DNA of 5,665 nt from Planctomycetales bacterium (GTDB taxonomy: Bacteria; Planctomycetota; Phycisphaerae; SM23-33), in NCBI GenBank assembly GCA_030631125.1, contig DAOVLS010000176.1, forward strand, positions 1 to 5,665, given 5' to 3'. The position numbers and the translations under genes were made by a program. The notes below the pieces were generated by a model. That model did not search any database and was not told the origin of the DNA. It saw only the letters and a list, made by a program, of their open reading frames with translations. Positions 1-5,665 of the stretch are shown one piece after another (the stretch's first letter is position 1; each line of letters begins with the position of its first letter).

Positions 1-495
1 CTCTGCCGTCACGCCGGAGAACCATCCCAGCAACTCGGCAGAGACACGCTTCTGAAGGTCCAGAACGTCTTTGGTTGCACCCGATACGACCTTCCTGGCG
101 ACTTCCTTCCGGCCGTCCACCTTGATAATCTGGGCAGTGATCTCGATCCGGCCGTCTTTGATGGTATAGATGCCGGTTACCAGATGGTCGATCTTCAACT
201 GTTTTTTAATCTGCTCCATTTGGGGAACGGCGGTCGTGGCCATCTCCGGCGCCCATCGCACCTTCTTCGCCAGCAATTGCATCTCGTCGCGGGCGATCAC
301 GGTAATCTGTCGGCTGCGAGTGAAATCTGTGGTGATCTGGTCGGCCAGACCCTTCTGAAACCATTTCCACTCCGGCGTCTGTGATTTCATCTGGAAGTTG
401 AACACAGCCACGTTCAACCTGCCGGCTCGGGCCTGTGTCGCCGCAGAAAGAACCACAACCGTCATAAGCATACAGAGAAGAACCTTTGTTCTCAT
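1..495 (-). CDS. Exported CsgG/LpoB-like protein, C-terminus cut by window edge
   Basis: The first 165 codons are present; the frame is still open at position 1, so the C-terminus is missing. Residues 1-24 form a signal peptide: a basic start (MRTK), a hydrophobic core (VLLCMLMTVVVLSAA) and a probable cleavage after ARA. No lipobox cysteine is seen; Cys8 sits inside the hydrophobic core. Residues 27-155 follow the CsgG/LpoB/TolB-N pattern: a first strand LNVAVFNF, a helix GLADQITTDF, then ITVIARDEMQLLAKK (the usual 'VVER..L..I' element), and later IDHLVTGIYTIKDGRIEITA with an 'a..VDG' strand, matching the family's 'ADxLVTGxV...V..RLVDV..G'. The ATG overlaps the stop of the preceding gene (ATGA), which suggests translational coupling. 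GGAG lies 8 nt before the start. The family includes curli-secretion and penicillin-binding-protein activator subunits. A specific function cannot be assigned. It is the shortest and least decorated of the three neighbouring CsgG-like proteins. Confidence 0.85.
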   Translation of the reverse strand, partial: MRTKVLLCMLMTVVVLSAATQARAGRLNVAVFNFQMKSQTPEWKWFQKGLADQITTDFTRSRQITVIARDEMQLLAKKVRWAPEMATTAVPQMEQIKKQLKIDHLVTGIYTIKDGRIEITAQIIKVDGRKEVARKVVSGATKDVLDLQKRVSAELLGWFSGVTAE

Positions 496-1418
496 TTTCC
501 TTTCTCCGAAGGATTACTTGTTGTGGTCTTTTTTGCAGGACGGCTTCCGGGGCCTAATCGTTCGACTGCGGAATCCTTTTCGCGTGCTTTCGCATCAGTT
601 AGCGCTTTTTGAATCTGTTTGGCGTGCTTTGACTTCGGCTGACGTTTGAGGAATTTTTCCCACTCGATTATCGCGTGGGCGTCCTCGCCGAGGCGGGAGT
701 AGGCCATTCCCGACCAGTAGTGCGCTTCGACGTAGTCCGGGTCGAGGTCCATCGTCCGCATGAACTGCATGATTGCTGCGTCCATGTTGCCGGCGTAGTA
801 GTGGCTGATGGCCTTGGCGAAATGGAGGCTGGCGATGGGAGATTTGTCGATTTTCTTCAGGTCGATTTTCGGTAGAGGCATCGCCATTTGCTTTCCGAGC
901 CGGCGGGCCATTTGGAGGGCTGCTTCAATGAGGTATTCCGGCCTGCATGACAACTGATCGGCAGCGACAATCCGGGCAGTGGCGATGTCAATGACCTTGG
1001 CGCTGACGGTGAGTTTGCCCTTAATGAGGAACAGTCTGCCGGTGAGTACCGTATCGGCTTTGAGGAGTTTACCGGCTTTAATTGCGTACTTATCGCCGGT
1101 CAGTCCTTTAAGCGAGCGGGCCTGTTCGGCCGTCAGGGCCAGGAGCCGCTGGCGTTCGACGACGGTGATGTGCTTTTGTTGTGCAAGCAGCACAGCTACA
1201 AGGTCGCCCATCCCGGCGGCAGCGGGGTCGTACTGCTCCTGGCCTGTAACGTTTTCCATAGGCGAGGCGAAAATGACCCGCCGGACTGGCCTGGACCGTG
1301 CTCCCGACGGTTTGGTGGCAGGCTTTGTCGATGTCGCTGTCGGCTGCTTCGATGTAACAGAAGCCAACTGCAGGCCGCCAACGACCAGGAAGGTTAATAA
1401 CACTGCAACCTTTTTCAT
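492..1418 (-). CDS. Exported CsgG-like protein fused to two TPR repeats
   Basis: A 308-residue protein. Residues 1-22 are a signal peptide (MKK, then a hydrophobic stretch ending near LASVTS) without a lipobox cysteine. Residues 24-46 are a low-complexity Thr/Lys/Pro/Ser/Arg linker. Residues 47-175 form a CsgG/LpoB-like domain: strand RRVIFASP, helix GMGDLVAVLLAQ, the hallmark ITVVERQRLLALTAEQ (about 84-99), then KAGKLLKADTVLTGRL and KLTVSAKVIDIATARIV, the usual 'GkllGAD.lvtG...v.arviDv.Tg.iv'. Residues 196-263 hold two tetratricopeptide repeats: HFAKAISHYYAGNMDAAIMQ...LDPDY and EAHYWSGMAYSRLGEDAHAI...RQPKS, the second with the classic A-x-x-x-G-x-x-x-x-x-x-G-x-x-x-x-A-I layout. The tail from about 275 is charged and disordered. 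The TPRs suggest a protein-protein interaction role in the periplasm (inference). AGGAG lies 8 nt before the ATG. The gene starts 37 nt after the two-domain CsgG-like gene and its stop overlaps the next start. Confidence 0.9.
   Translation of the reverse strand: MKKVAVLLTFLVVGGLQLASVTSKQPTATSTKPATKPSGARSRPVRRVIFASPMENVTGQEQYDPAAAGMGDLVAVLLAQQKHITVVERQRLLALTAEQARSLKGLTGDKYAIKAGKLLKADTVLTGRLFLIKGKLTVSAKVIDIATARIVAADQLSCRPEYLIEAALQMARRLGKQMAMPLPKIDLKKIDKSPIASLHFAKAISHYYAGNMDAAIMQFMRTMDLDPDYVEAHYWSGMAYSRLGEDAHAIIEWEKFLKRQPKSKHAKQIQKALTDAKAREKDSAVERLGPGSRPAKKTTTSNPSEKGK
504..507 (-). promoter_or_regulatory. Ribosome binding site inside the end of the preceding gene
   Basis: On the minus strand GGAG is followed by AAAGGAAA and then ATG, a spacing of 8 nt. 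The site lies within the last codons (Ser-Glu-Lys-Gly-Lys) of the TPR protein gene. It therefore supports the ATG at 495 as the true start and the ATGA overlap as a coupled junction. Confidence 0.6.
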
Positions 1419-1426
1419 TACCGGTG

Positions 1427-1431
1427 CTCCT
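1427..1431 (-). promoter_or_regulatory. Ribosome binding site of the TPR/CsgG-like gene
   Basis: AGGAG on the minus strand lies 8 nt before the ATG at 1418. It is a strong, well-placed Shine-Dalgarno sequence in the 37-nt gap between the two CsgG-like genes and fixes this ATG as the start. Confidence 0.7.
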
Positions 1432-1455
1432 TTGAATTATCTTCGTGGCTGGCTT

Positions 1456-2553
1456 CTATTTTTTGTTTTCGGCTGCTTTTTTCGTTTTATCTTTTGGCGG
1501 CAGCGTTTTCGCAAAGTGTTTCAGCGTTCGAACGGCGAGTTTCCGTCCTGTCTTTTGCAGCGCGGTCTTGCCGGCGATGTTTTCGGCAAGGTCCACTGCA
1601 CGGTCAGTATGCCGGTCGGCCAGGACGATCCTGCCCGTCTTGCGGTCGATGACGTTGATTTCCGCACGGGCGGCGCAGGTAACCAGGTCGCCCGTCCGCA
1701 GCGCGAACTCACTGAAGGCCTCTCCGACAATAACATAGTCAGCCTTGTCCAGCGCGAGCGGCCAGGGCCGCTTCCTGCCCTTCATCATATTCTTCGCCCA
1801 GTCGGCCAGGGCGTTCTGGCCGGTATCGACTACCTTGAAACCGCAGGTGATGAGCATCTTCTTGATCTCGGTTTCGACGGCTGGGTCGATTATGATCACC
1901 GGCGCGACCCGGCGGGCCTTGTGCTCCTCGGTTACGATCACCGCCACCGTCGGGCGAGGCCGCTTGCCCAACTTCCTGCGAATCTCCGCGAGCGGATCGA
2001 CAACACTGCTGCCTTCAGGCAGAAGTTTGACGGCGTTCTTCTTTATCAACGCCGCGACATCTTCAGACAGAAGCATAATCCCGCCGGACAGCGGCTTGCT
2101 CAATTCCAGGGTGCGGAACGTGCCTCTGACCTTTCCGGTCTCGACGCCGACCACCTTCGTAACTATCATCAGTTTCTTGTCCATCGTGAAGACTTTGCCC
2201 ATAATCAGCAGCCTTGCCCCCACGAGTTTGCCCACCCTGGCGGACTGGTCCTGATCGACCATGCCGACCAGTTTGAGTTTGTGTTCATCGAGAATCCTGC
2301 CGAGTTTGGCGCGCTCCACCAGGTCGAAGGACTCTTCGACACTCAGCCGGGCAGTGAGAATGTCGGCGATCTGCGAACCGAGATTGCTGTTGCCCGGCAG
2401 GGTCCCTTCGTAATCCAGCACCGCCGCCGTAATCCGCACGGGAGCCGGTCTGGTCTTCGGCAACTTCTTCTTTTTCTCCGGCGTATTTTCCGCCGCGCCG
2501 GCCAGAATCCAAACCCCCAACAACACGCACGTTACTACCATTTTCCTGATCAT
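1456..2553 (-). CDS. Exported two-domain CsgG-like protein
   Basis: A 365-residue protein. Residues 1-21 are a signal peptide (MIRK, hydrophobic VVTCVLLGVWILAG, probable cleavage after AGA or GAA). No lipobox is seen. A Lys/Pro-rich linker covers 22-38. Domain 1 (about 39-175) is the clearest CsgG-like unit in the window: strand VRITAAVLDYEG, helix LGSQIADILTARLS, FDLVERAKLGRILDEHKL, then the 'vDQDQSARVGKLVGARLLIMG' stretch (about 99-119) and LMIVTKVVGVETGKVRG. Domain 2 (about 200-350) starts with PTVAVIV, carries a helix and strand VETEIKKMLITCGFKVVD, then KADYVIVGEAFSEF and AEINVIDRKTGRIVLADRHT. This again follows an 'ADyvi.Ge....a...v.a.viDrkTG.i' order, so it is a diverged second copy of a related alpha/beta fold. 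The C-terminus is Lys-rich. AGGAG lies 8 nt before the start, inside the end of the upstream gene. Role probably periplasmic and structural or scaffold-like; the exact function is unknown. Confidence 0.9.
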   Translation of the reverse strand: MIRKMVVTCVLLGVWILAGAAENTPEKKKKLPKTRPAPVRITAAVLDYEGTLPGNSNLGSQIADILTARLSVEESFDLVERAKLGRILDEHKLKLVGMVDQDQSARVGKLVGARLLIMGKVFTMDKKLMIVTKVVGVETGKVRGTFRTLELSKPLSGGIMLLSEDVAALIKKNAVKLLPEGSSVVDPLAEIRRKLGKRPRPTVAVIVTEEHKARRVAPVIIIDPAVETEIKKMLITCGFKVVDTGQNALADWAKNMMKGRKRPWPLALDKADYVIVGEAFSEFALRTGDLVTCAARAEINVIDRKTGRIVLADRHTDRAVDLAENIAGKTALQKTGRKLAVRTLKHFAKTLPPKDKTKKAAENKK

Positions 2554-2558
2554 GATCT

Positions 2559-3752
2559 TTACTCCTTTCCTGAATGACTGCCGGAACGCTCTTTCAGCAC
2601 CCGGAGAACCAATTCGTCCAGAACCGCTCTTCCGACCGCATCGGTGACGGGATCGGACATTTGCGGCAACATAACCACAATCACGCCTCCCCTTCCGATC
2701 CGCCGCACGGCGATCAACGGATGTTTGACGCGATGCGTTTTTCCCGCATCGTCTTTGGAAACTTCCTCAATCCAGGCCGGTACCCTCCACCGCCTTCGGC
2801 AATAAAGCACAAACCGCTGCAGCCCCACGCCGACATCCGTAACCCACGCCGGCGCCGGCCAGGACCTGCCCCTGTGGATCACAAACCATAACGACCTGCT
2901 CCCGAAATCCGCAACCCATTCCGGTATCTCCCACTGATCTTCAGTATGGAGCACGGATTGCCACGGCCCGTTGCCTAGATCCGTCGCCTCAATCGCACGA
3001 CCGAAATCCTTCGCAAAGGTTACCGAGGCCTTGATGGGAACCGAAGGCCGACGTCGAGATATACCCCGGCAGACCCACTTCTCAGGCGGATTGACGATAA
3101 CAGCAAACATTCCTTTCTCGATCCGACCGTCAAACCGCCGAAAGGCGCTTTCGAGCAGCACTTTCTTTTTGAATCCGGCCAGGATTACCGCACCACCGTC
3201 GAAACTGTCCTGCAACAACTGGCTGGAAAGGTTCTCAAAAGAGACCTTCTCGGCCTTGAATGCCTTTTGAATCCCACCGCCGTCATCTATGACCGCAAAT
3301 CGGGCGGCCTTGATGAGTTTGGCGCTGCCTGCCAGCCTGGCCGAGGGAAATATAATCAGACGGTCGGAAAACTTTTTCTGACCGGTAATGACCATCAGCG
3401 TGCACTCCGCCCTGCTGCGAACATCGGGCAAAACCAGTTTGAACCGCCCGGCGCCTTCGTTATCGAGTTGCAAACGCCCCTGTTTGATTACGGTATCCCG
3501 ATACCCGAACTGCCACAGGCACTTGAGCGCAGGTTCGCCGACGAGGTTTACGGTTATCGTACCGCCCGCCAGTACCGGGACGGCGGGTCGGCCGGTCGCT
3601 CCGGCAGGACCTGAGAGGTTAATGGAAATCCGCCGCCGCCCCACCGGTGCGGGCCGGGATCGCGCCGTGCGAGTCTCCTGGGCGACCGACCACGGCGCGA
3701 CAATCGCCGCCGCTCCCGCCGCCAATAAGATACACACGCTTTTGCCCGACAC
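2559..3752 (-). CDS. Secreted GATase1-like protein with tandem 24-residue W-P-W repeats
   Basis: A 397-residue protein not recognised as a named family. It starts at GTG: AAGGGG lies 6 nt upstream, and a signal peptide begins right there (MSGKSVCILLAAGAAAIVAPWSVAQ, likely cut after SVA). The frame stays open upstream to a stop at 3849-3851, but with no in-frame ATG or GTG. Residues 28-42 are an Arg/Pro linker. Residues about 42-145 are strand-rich (ISINLSG, GTITVNLVG, GRFKLVLP, CTLMVITG), like an Ig-type beta-sandwich. Residues 151-225 resemble the class I glutamine-amidotransferase-like fold: RFAVIDDGGGIQKAF, then GGAVILAGF, then the 'FDGRIEKGMFAVIVNPPE' strand. A matching last part is at about 345-387 (HPLIAVRRIGRGGVIVVML plus a long helix), the layout often fused to or encoded beside glycoside hydrolases and transporters. 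No Cys-His catalytic pair is evident, so it is probably non-enzymatic. Between the two halves lies the tandem repeat (residues 250-331). Periplasmic location and a partner role for the permease or CsgG-like proteins are inference. Confidence 0.85.
   Translation of the reverse strand: MSGKSVCILLAAGAAAIVAPWSVAQETRTARSRPAPVGRRRISINLSGPAGATGRPAVPVLAGGTITVNLVGEPALKCLWQFGYRDTVIKQGRLQLDNEGAGRFKLVLPDVRSRAECTLMVITGQKKFSDRLIIFPSARLAGSAKLIKAARFAVIDDGGGIQKAFKAEKVSFENLSSQLLQDSFDGGAVILAGFKKKVLLESAFRRFDGRIEKGMFAVIVNPPEKWVCRGISRRRPSVPIKASVTFAKDFGRAIEATDLGNGPWQSVLHTEDQWEIPEWVADFGSRSLWFVIHRGRSWPAPAWVTDVGVGLQRFVLYCRRRWRVPAWIEEVSKDDAGKTHRVKHPLIAVRRIGRGGVIVVMLPQMSDPVTDAVGRAVLDELVLRVLKERSGSHSGKE
2562..2566 (-). 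promoter_or_regulatory. Ribosome binding site of the two-domain CsgG-like gene
   Basis: AGGAG on the minus strand lies 8 nt before the ATG at 2553. It sits in the last codons of the upstream repeat-protein gene, whose TAA stop ends at 2559. The two genes are only 5 nt apart, so this site supports both the start and co-translation. Confidence 0.7.
2760..3005 (-). repeat. Tandem 24-residue (72-bp) coding repeat, about 3.4 copies
   Basis: Within the secreted protein, residues 274-297 and 298-321 align without gaps over 24 positions: Trp1, Pro4, Trp6, Val7, Asp9, Gly11, Phe17, Val18 and Arg23 are identical. A partial fourth copy (322-331) keeps Trp1, Pro4, Trp6 and an acidic residue at 9 (WRVPAWIEEV). 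An earlier, more diverged copy (250-273) keeps Asp9, Gly11 and Val18 and has Ile/Leu-type residues at 10 and 19. Copies begin at about 3005, 2933, 2861 and 2789. At DNA level copies 2 and 3 share short identical stretches but are clearly diverged, so the duplication is old. Confidence 0.8.
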
Positions 3753-3758
3753 AATACG

Positions 3759-3764
3759 CCCCTT
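3759..3764 (-). promoter_or_regulatory. Ribosome binding site deciding a GTG start
   Basis: AAGGGG on the minus strand lies 6 nt before the GTG at 3752. It is weaker than the AGGAG sites of the following genes, but it is the only purine-rich site placed correctly before the signal peptide. No in-frame ATG is available upstream. Confidence 0.45.
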
Positions 3765-3886
3765 GCAAATCAGATAACCTCGCCATTCAGTGGCATCGCC
3801 CGGAGGAACACCCTCATCTTCCGGCCGGCGAGACGGAACTGACCGATTTCAGCAGCGCCGCCGCCGATTTGAACTCGTCCCTGCAC

Positions 3887-3923
3887 ACCGGCCAGCCTCT
3901 GTTATTTAGACGTGGCTGCCGGT
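3887..3923. other. Bulged inverted repeat (hairpin) without U-tract
   Basis: ACCGGCCAGCC (3887-3897) pairs with GGCTGCCGGT (3914-3923): ten base pairs with one bulged base around a 16-nt loop. Read on the minus strand it follows the permease stop by about 63 nt and is not followed by a T-run, so it is not a standard intrinsic terminator. It could stabilise or attenuate the mRNA, or be chance in GC-rich DNA. Confidence 0.4.
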
Positions 3924-3986
3924 TGATAATTTGCGCCGGAATCAAATAATTTGTTACGAACAGTTAGTCGCATCGGACCGTTATCG

Positions 3987-5665
3987 TCAGAAGATGCTCC
4001 GCCGGAGCCTGTGCTTGGCGAGACAGGCGAATACAAAACCCGCGACCATATAAACAAACATCCAAGCCAACATCCTTCCGGTTGTTTCCTTGACGCCAAT
4101 ATTATTCATATAAAACGTGTCGGGCCAGTTGTAGTCCAGTTCTTCCAGCGTTTTGTCCGCTTTGTAGCCGCTGGTAGCCTGCGTAACGACAACGGCCTGG
4201 GCCAGTGGATTGGCACAGAGAGCAAATTCAATCGCATCCTTGTCATGATTACCGTCGATTTCCATAATCAACACCAGCAATCCGGGCAGAATGGCCCACA
4301 GCGTCAGGGCCAGACCTATGTTCATCACAACCGCTGTCGTTGTCCGCCTGAAGCACGCACTGAAATACAACCCGCTGCCGGCGAAGAACACGACTATCCA
4401 CGTGACCAGCATCGCAAGGTGCAGCGAGACAATCGGATGGATCAGACCTGCGAAGGTGAAAAGTACGACGTGCCCCGCCAGCAGCAGCCAGATCGGCATG
4501 CACTTGCGAAAGACGCCGACGGCCTTTCCGAGAATAATCTCCCAGTCGCTCAATGTCGTCGCCAGAAGGATAGGCCAGGAGCGAGTTTCTTTCTCCGTGG
4601 TGATTGTGGTCGCCGACATCACAGCCGTTACGAGTATGCCCAGCCCCACGAAAAGCGTTACATAGATGATATGGGTGTCATTATCGTCCAGGCAGCGTTC
4701 ATCGAGGCAGACGAGATATGTAATTATCAGTGCGGCGATTGTGAAGATGATGGCGATGATGGCGGCCTTTCTCCCGCCGGTGAGCAGAGGGGTTTTCAGT
4801 TCTTTCCAGATTACCGGCGAGCCGGCGACCCGCCTGATCCTACCGGCTGACAGTTCCGCCGCGCCGCCCGGACCGCCCTGGTTCTTCTGCAAGCGGCGCT
4901 GTTTCCGCGTCGTGAACGCCCCGGCTGCGCCCGTGGCCTGACGCAGAGCGACCTTGCGGACGATCCGCACGCACGCTGCCAGCACCAGCGCCGAACCGCC
5001 CAGCATGATCACGCAATGCAGAGGCCAGGAAAAAACAGGATTGGAGCCTCCGGGGCTCATCATATCGGCGGTGATCCAGACCATCGCGCCGAAAGGATTG
5101 GCGTGGAGAATTATCGAAATCAGGCTCATCTCGGAATAAGTATCCTCCAGCAGCCAGAAGAACATGAAGGGCAGAAAGGCGTACAGGATGCCGCCGGTGA
5201 AGAGCGTCTTGAGGATTACTCCGTACGCCCGACGGCTTCGGATGGAAAAGTACATGCTGACAGCGCCGGTGAAGATGATTCCCGTCAGCGTGATACACAG
5301 CCCCGCAATCACGAACTCCCACGGCACGCCGCCGAAGACACGGATTGTCGCAAGCAGAGGCAGCGAAATCGCCATCAGGATAATCAACTGCCACAACTTG
5401 CTGAAGAGTTTGCCCATAACGATCTGGAAACTGTTTATCGGCGTAGTCATCAGCACGCCGAGTGTGCGGTGATATATCTCGTCGCTGATGGAAGTGCTGA
5501 GCATGATGACGGCTATCAGCATTGTCATGCAGAACTGGAACCAGATGATTGACACGATGATAGTTTTGCCTGCCTCGGACATGCGGGAGATTTGGTACGC
5601 CGCCGAGTAGTACCCCCTGTCTTGAACCTCGCTCATCCAGACCAGCGTAACCAGCATTGTCAGCA
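3987..5665 (-). CDS. Fused, internally duplicated ABC-2 type transporter permease, N-terminus cut by window edge
   Basis: At least 558 residues of a membrane protein; the frame is open through 5665. Numbering here is from the first Met in the window (at 5657), which lies inside a transmembrane helix and is unlikely to be the true start. Two homologous halves repeat at an offset of about 295 residues. Membrane helices of half 1: the end of TM1 (1-9), then about 32-52, 90-107, 112-137, 148-170 and 210-231. Half 2: about 297-317, 329-350, 386-406, 412-434, 442-466 and 528-547. Shared marks are the cytosolic 'D/E-x...R..gvLmtTp...~qIv~GK' loop (57-83 against 352-378) and the HANPFGAMVWIT / CANPLAQAVVVT pair (185-196 and 481-492). 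The ABC-2 entry motif GSPVIWKELKTPLL is at 279-292; its counterpart in half 1 should be about 8-15 residues before the in-window Met, so the true start is probably 20-30 codons outside. A basic, Gly-rich cytosolic linker (237-278) joins the halves. It would form the whole membrane channel with an ATPase subunit not in the window. The substrate is unknown. Confidence 0.9.
   Translation of the reverse strand, partial: LTMLVTLVWMSEVQDRGYYSAAYQISRMSEAGKTIIVSIIWFQFCMTMLIAVIMLSTSISDEIYHRTLGVLMTTPINSFQIVMGKLFSKLWQLIILMAISLPLLATIRVFGGVPWEFVIAGLCITLTGIIFTGAVSMYFSIRSRRAYGVILKTLFTGGILYAFLPFMFFWLLEDTYSEMSLISIILHANPFGAMVWITADMMSPGGSNPVFSWPLHCVIMLGGSALVLAACVRIVRKVALRQATGAAGAFTTRKQRRLQKNQGGPGGAAELSAGRIRRVAGSPVIWKELKTPLLTGGRKAAIIAIIFTIAALIITYLVCLDERCLDDNDTHIIYVTLFVGLGILVTAVMSATTITTEKETRSWPILLATTLSDWEIILGKAVGVFRKCMPIWLLLAGHVVLFTFAGLIHPIVSLHLAMLVTWIVVFFAGSGLYFSACFRRTTTAVVMNIGLALTLWAILPGLLVLIMEIDGNHDKDAIEFALCANPLAQAVVVTQATSGYKADKTLEELDYNWPDTFYMNNIGVKETTGRMLAWMFVYMVAGFVFACLAKHRLRRSIF

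Larger units (their letters stand above)
3753..3986. other. Intergenic gap between permease and repeat-protein genes
   Basis: This 234-bp stretch is the only sizeable non-coding part of the window. It is AT-rich just after the permease stop (about 3925-3960) and GC-rich nearer the next gene. No convincing -35/-10 pair was found on the minus strand. It contains one bulged hairpin (3887-3923) and two CCGATTT copies 21 bp apart. Open frames inside it are very short (up to about 23 codons from an ATG) and lack ribosome binding sites, so no small gene is called. Confidence 0.6.

Noticed and set aside
979..2577. A 532-codon open frame on the plus strand antisense to the two longer CsgG-like genes
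   Set aside because: Its product is rich in Arg, His, Pro and Asp, crosses two genes and the gap between them, shows no recognisable domain, and is opposite frames with clear signal peptides, ribosome binding sites and family motifs. It is best explained as an antisense shadow of GC-biased codons.
3771..3818. A possible 15-codon leader peptide before the repeat-protein gene
   Set aside because: It has only a weak GGA-type purine stretch right at the ATG, no regulatory codon run and no attenuator stems around it. Too short to support.
3843..3870. Two CCGATTT copies 21 bp apart, proposed as an operator
   Set aside because: Seven bases repeated once in GC-rich DNA is expected by chance. There is no dyad symmetry and no promoter beside it.
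3902..3974. A possible 23-codon gene on the minus strand just after the permease
   Set aside because: The ATG has no Shine-Dalgarno sequence and the frame simply continues one that overlaps the permease out of phase. No signal, motif or hydrophobic segment is seen.
3951..4850. A 299-codon open frame on the plus strand antisense to the permease
   Set aside because: The product is a Gln/Arg/Asp/His-rich sequence typical of the complement of a membrane-protein gene. It has no domain and no convincing ribosome binding site.
5655..5657. The ATG at 5657 as the true start of the permease
   Set aside because: It lies inside a hydrophobic helix, has no ribosome binding site in the few bases available, and the internal duplication predicts a missing W-x-E-L segment upstream.

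Overview
The window holds five genes, all read on the minus strand, so gene order runs from right to left. Both ends are cut. At the right (3987-5665) is the bulk of a fused, internally duplicated ABC-2 type transporter permease whose start lies beyond the window. After a 234-bp gap comes a secreted protein (2559-3752) with a glutamine-amidotransferase-like (GATase1-like) core interrupted by an unusual tandem 24-residue repeat. Three exported proteins with CsgG/LpoB-like folds follow in a row: a two-domain one (1456-2553), one fused to TPR repeats (492-1418), and a short one cut by the left edge (1-495).

The last four genes look like one transcription unit. The gaps are 5 nt and 37 nt, followed by a 4-nt stop/start overlap (ATGA). 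Each of the three CsgG-like genes has a Shine-Dalgarno sequence 8 nt before its ATG. The 234-bp gap between the permease and the repeat protein is the only sizeable non-coding stretch. It contains a bulged hairpin but no clear promoter and no U-tailed terminator.

Organism: the DNA is moderately GC-rich by eye, with Gram-negative style signal peptides. A doubled ABC-2 permease next to secreted GATase-like and CsgG-like proteins is most reminiscent of Planctomycetota (Phycisphaerae-like lineages). This rests on recalled family and context knowledge, not on a search.

How the parts may work together (inference): the permease would pair with an ATP-binding subunit encoded outside the window. The four exported proteins would act on the periplasmic side, possibly as an envelope assembly or export complex. 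None of the CsgG-like proteins has a lipoprotein cysteine, so they are unlikely to be classical outer-membrane CsgG pores or LpoB lipoproteins. No RNA genes, mobile elements, CRISPR arrays or origins were seen. The long open frames on the plus strand look like antisense shadows.
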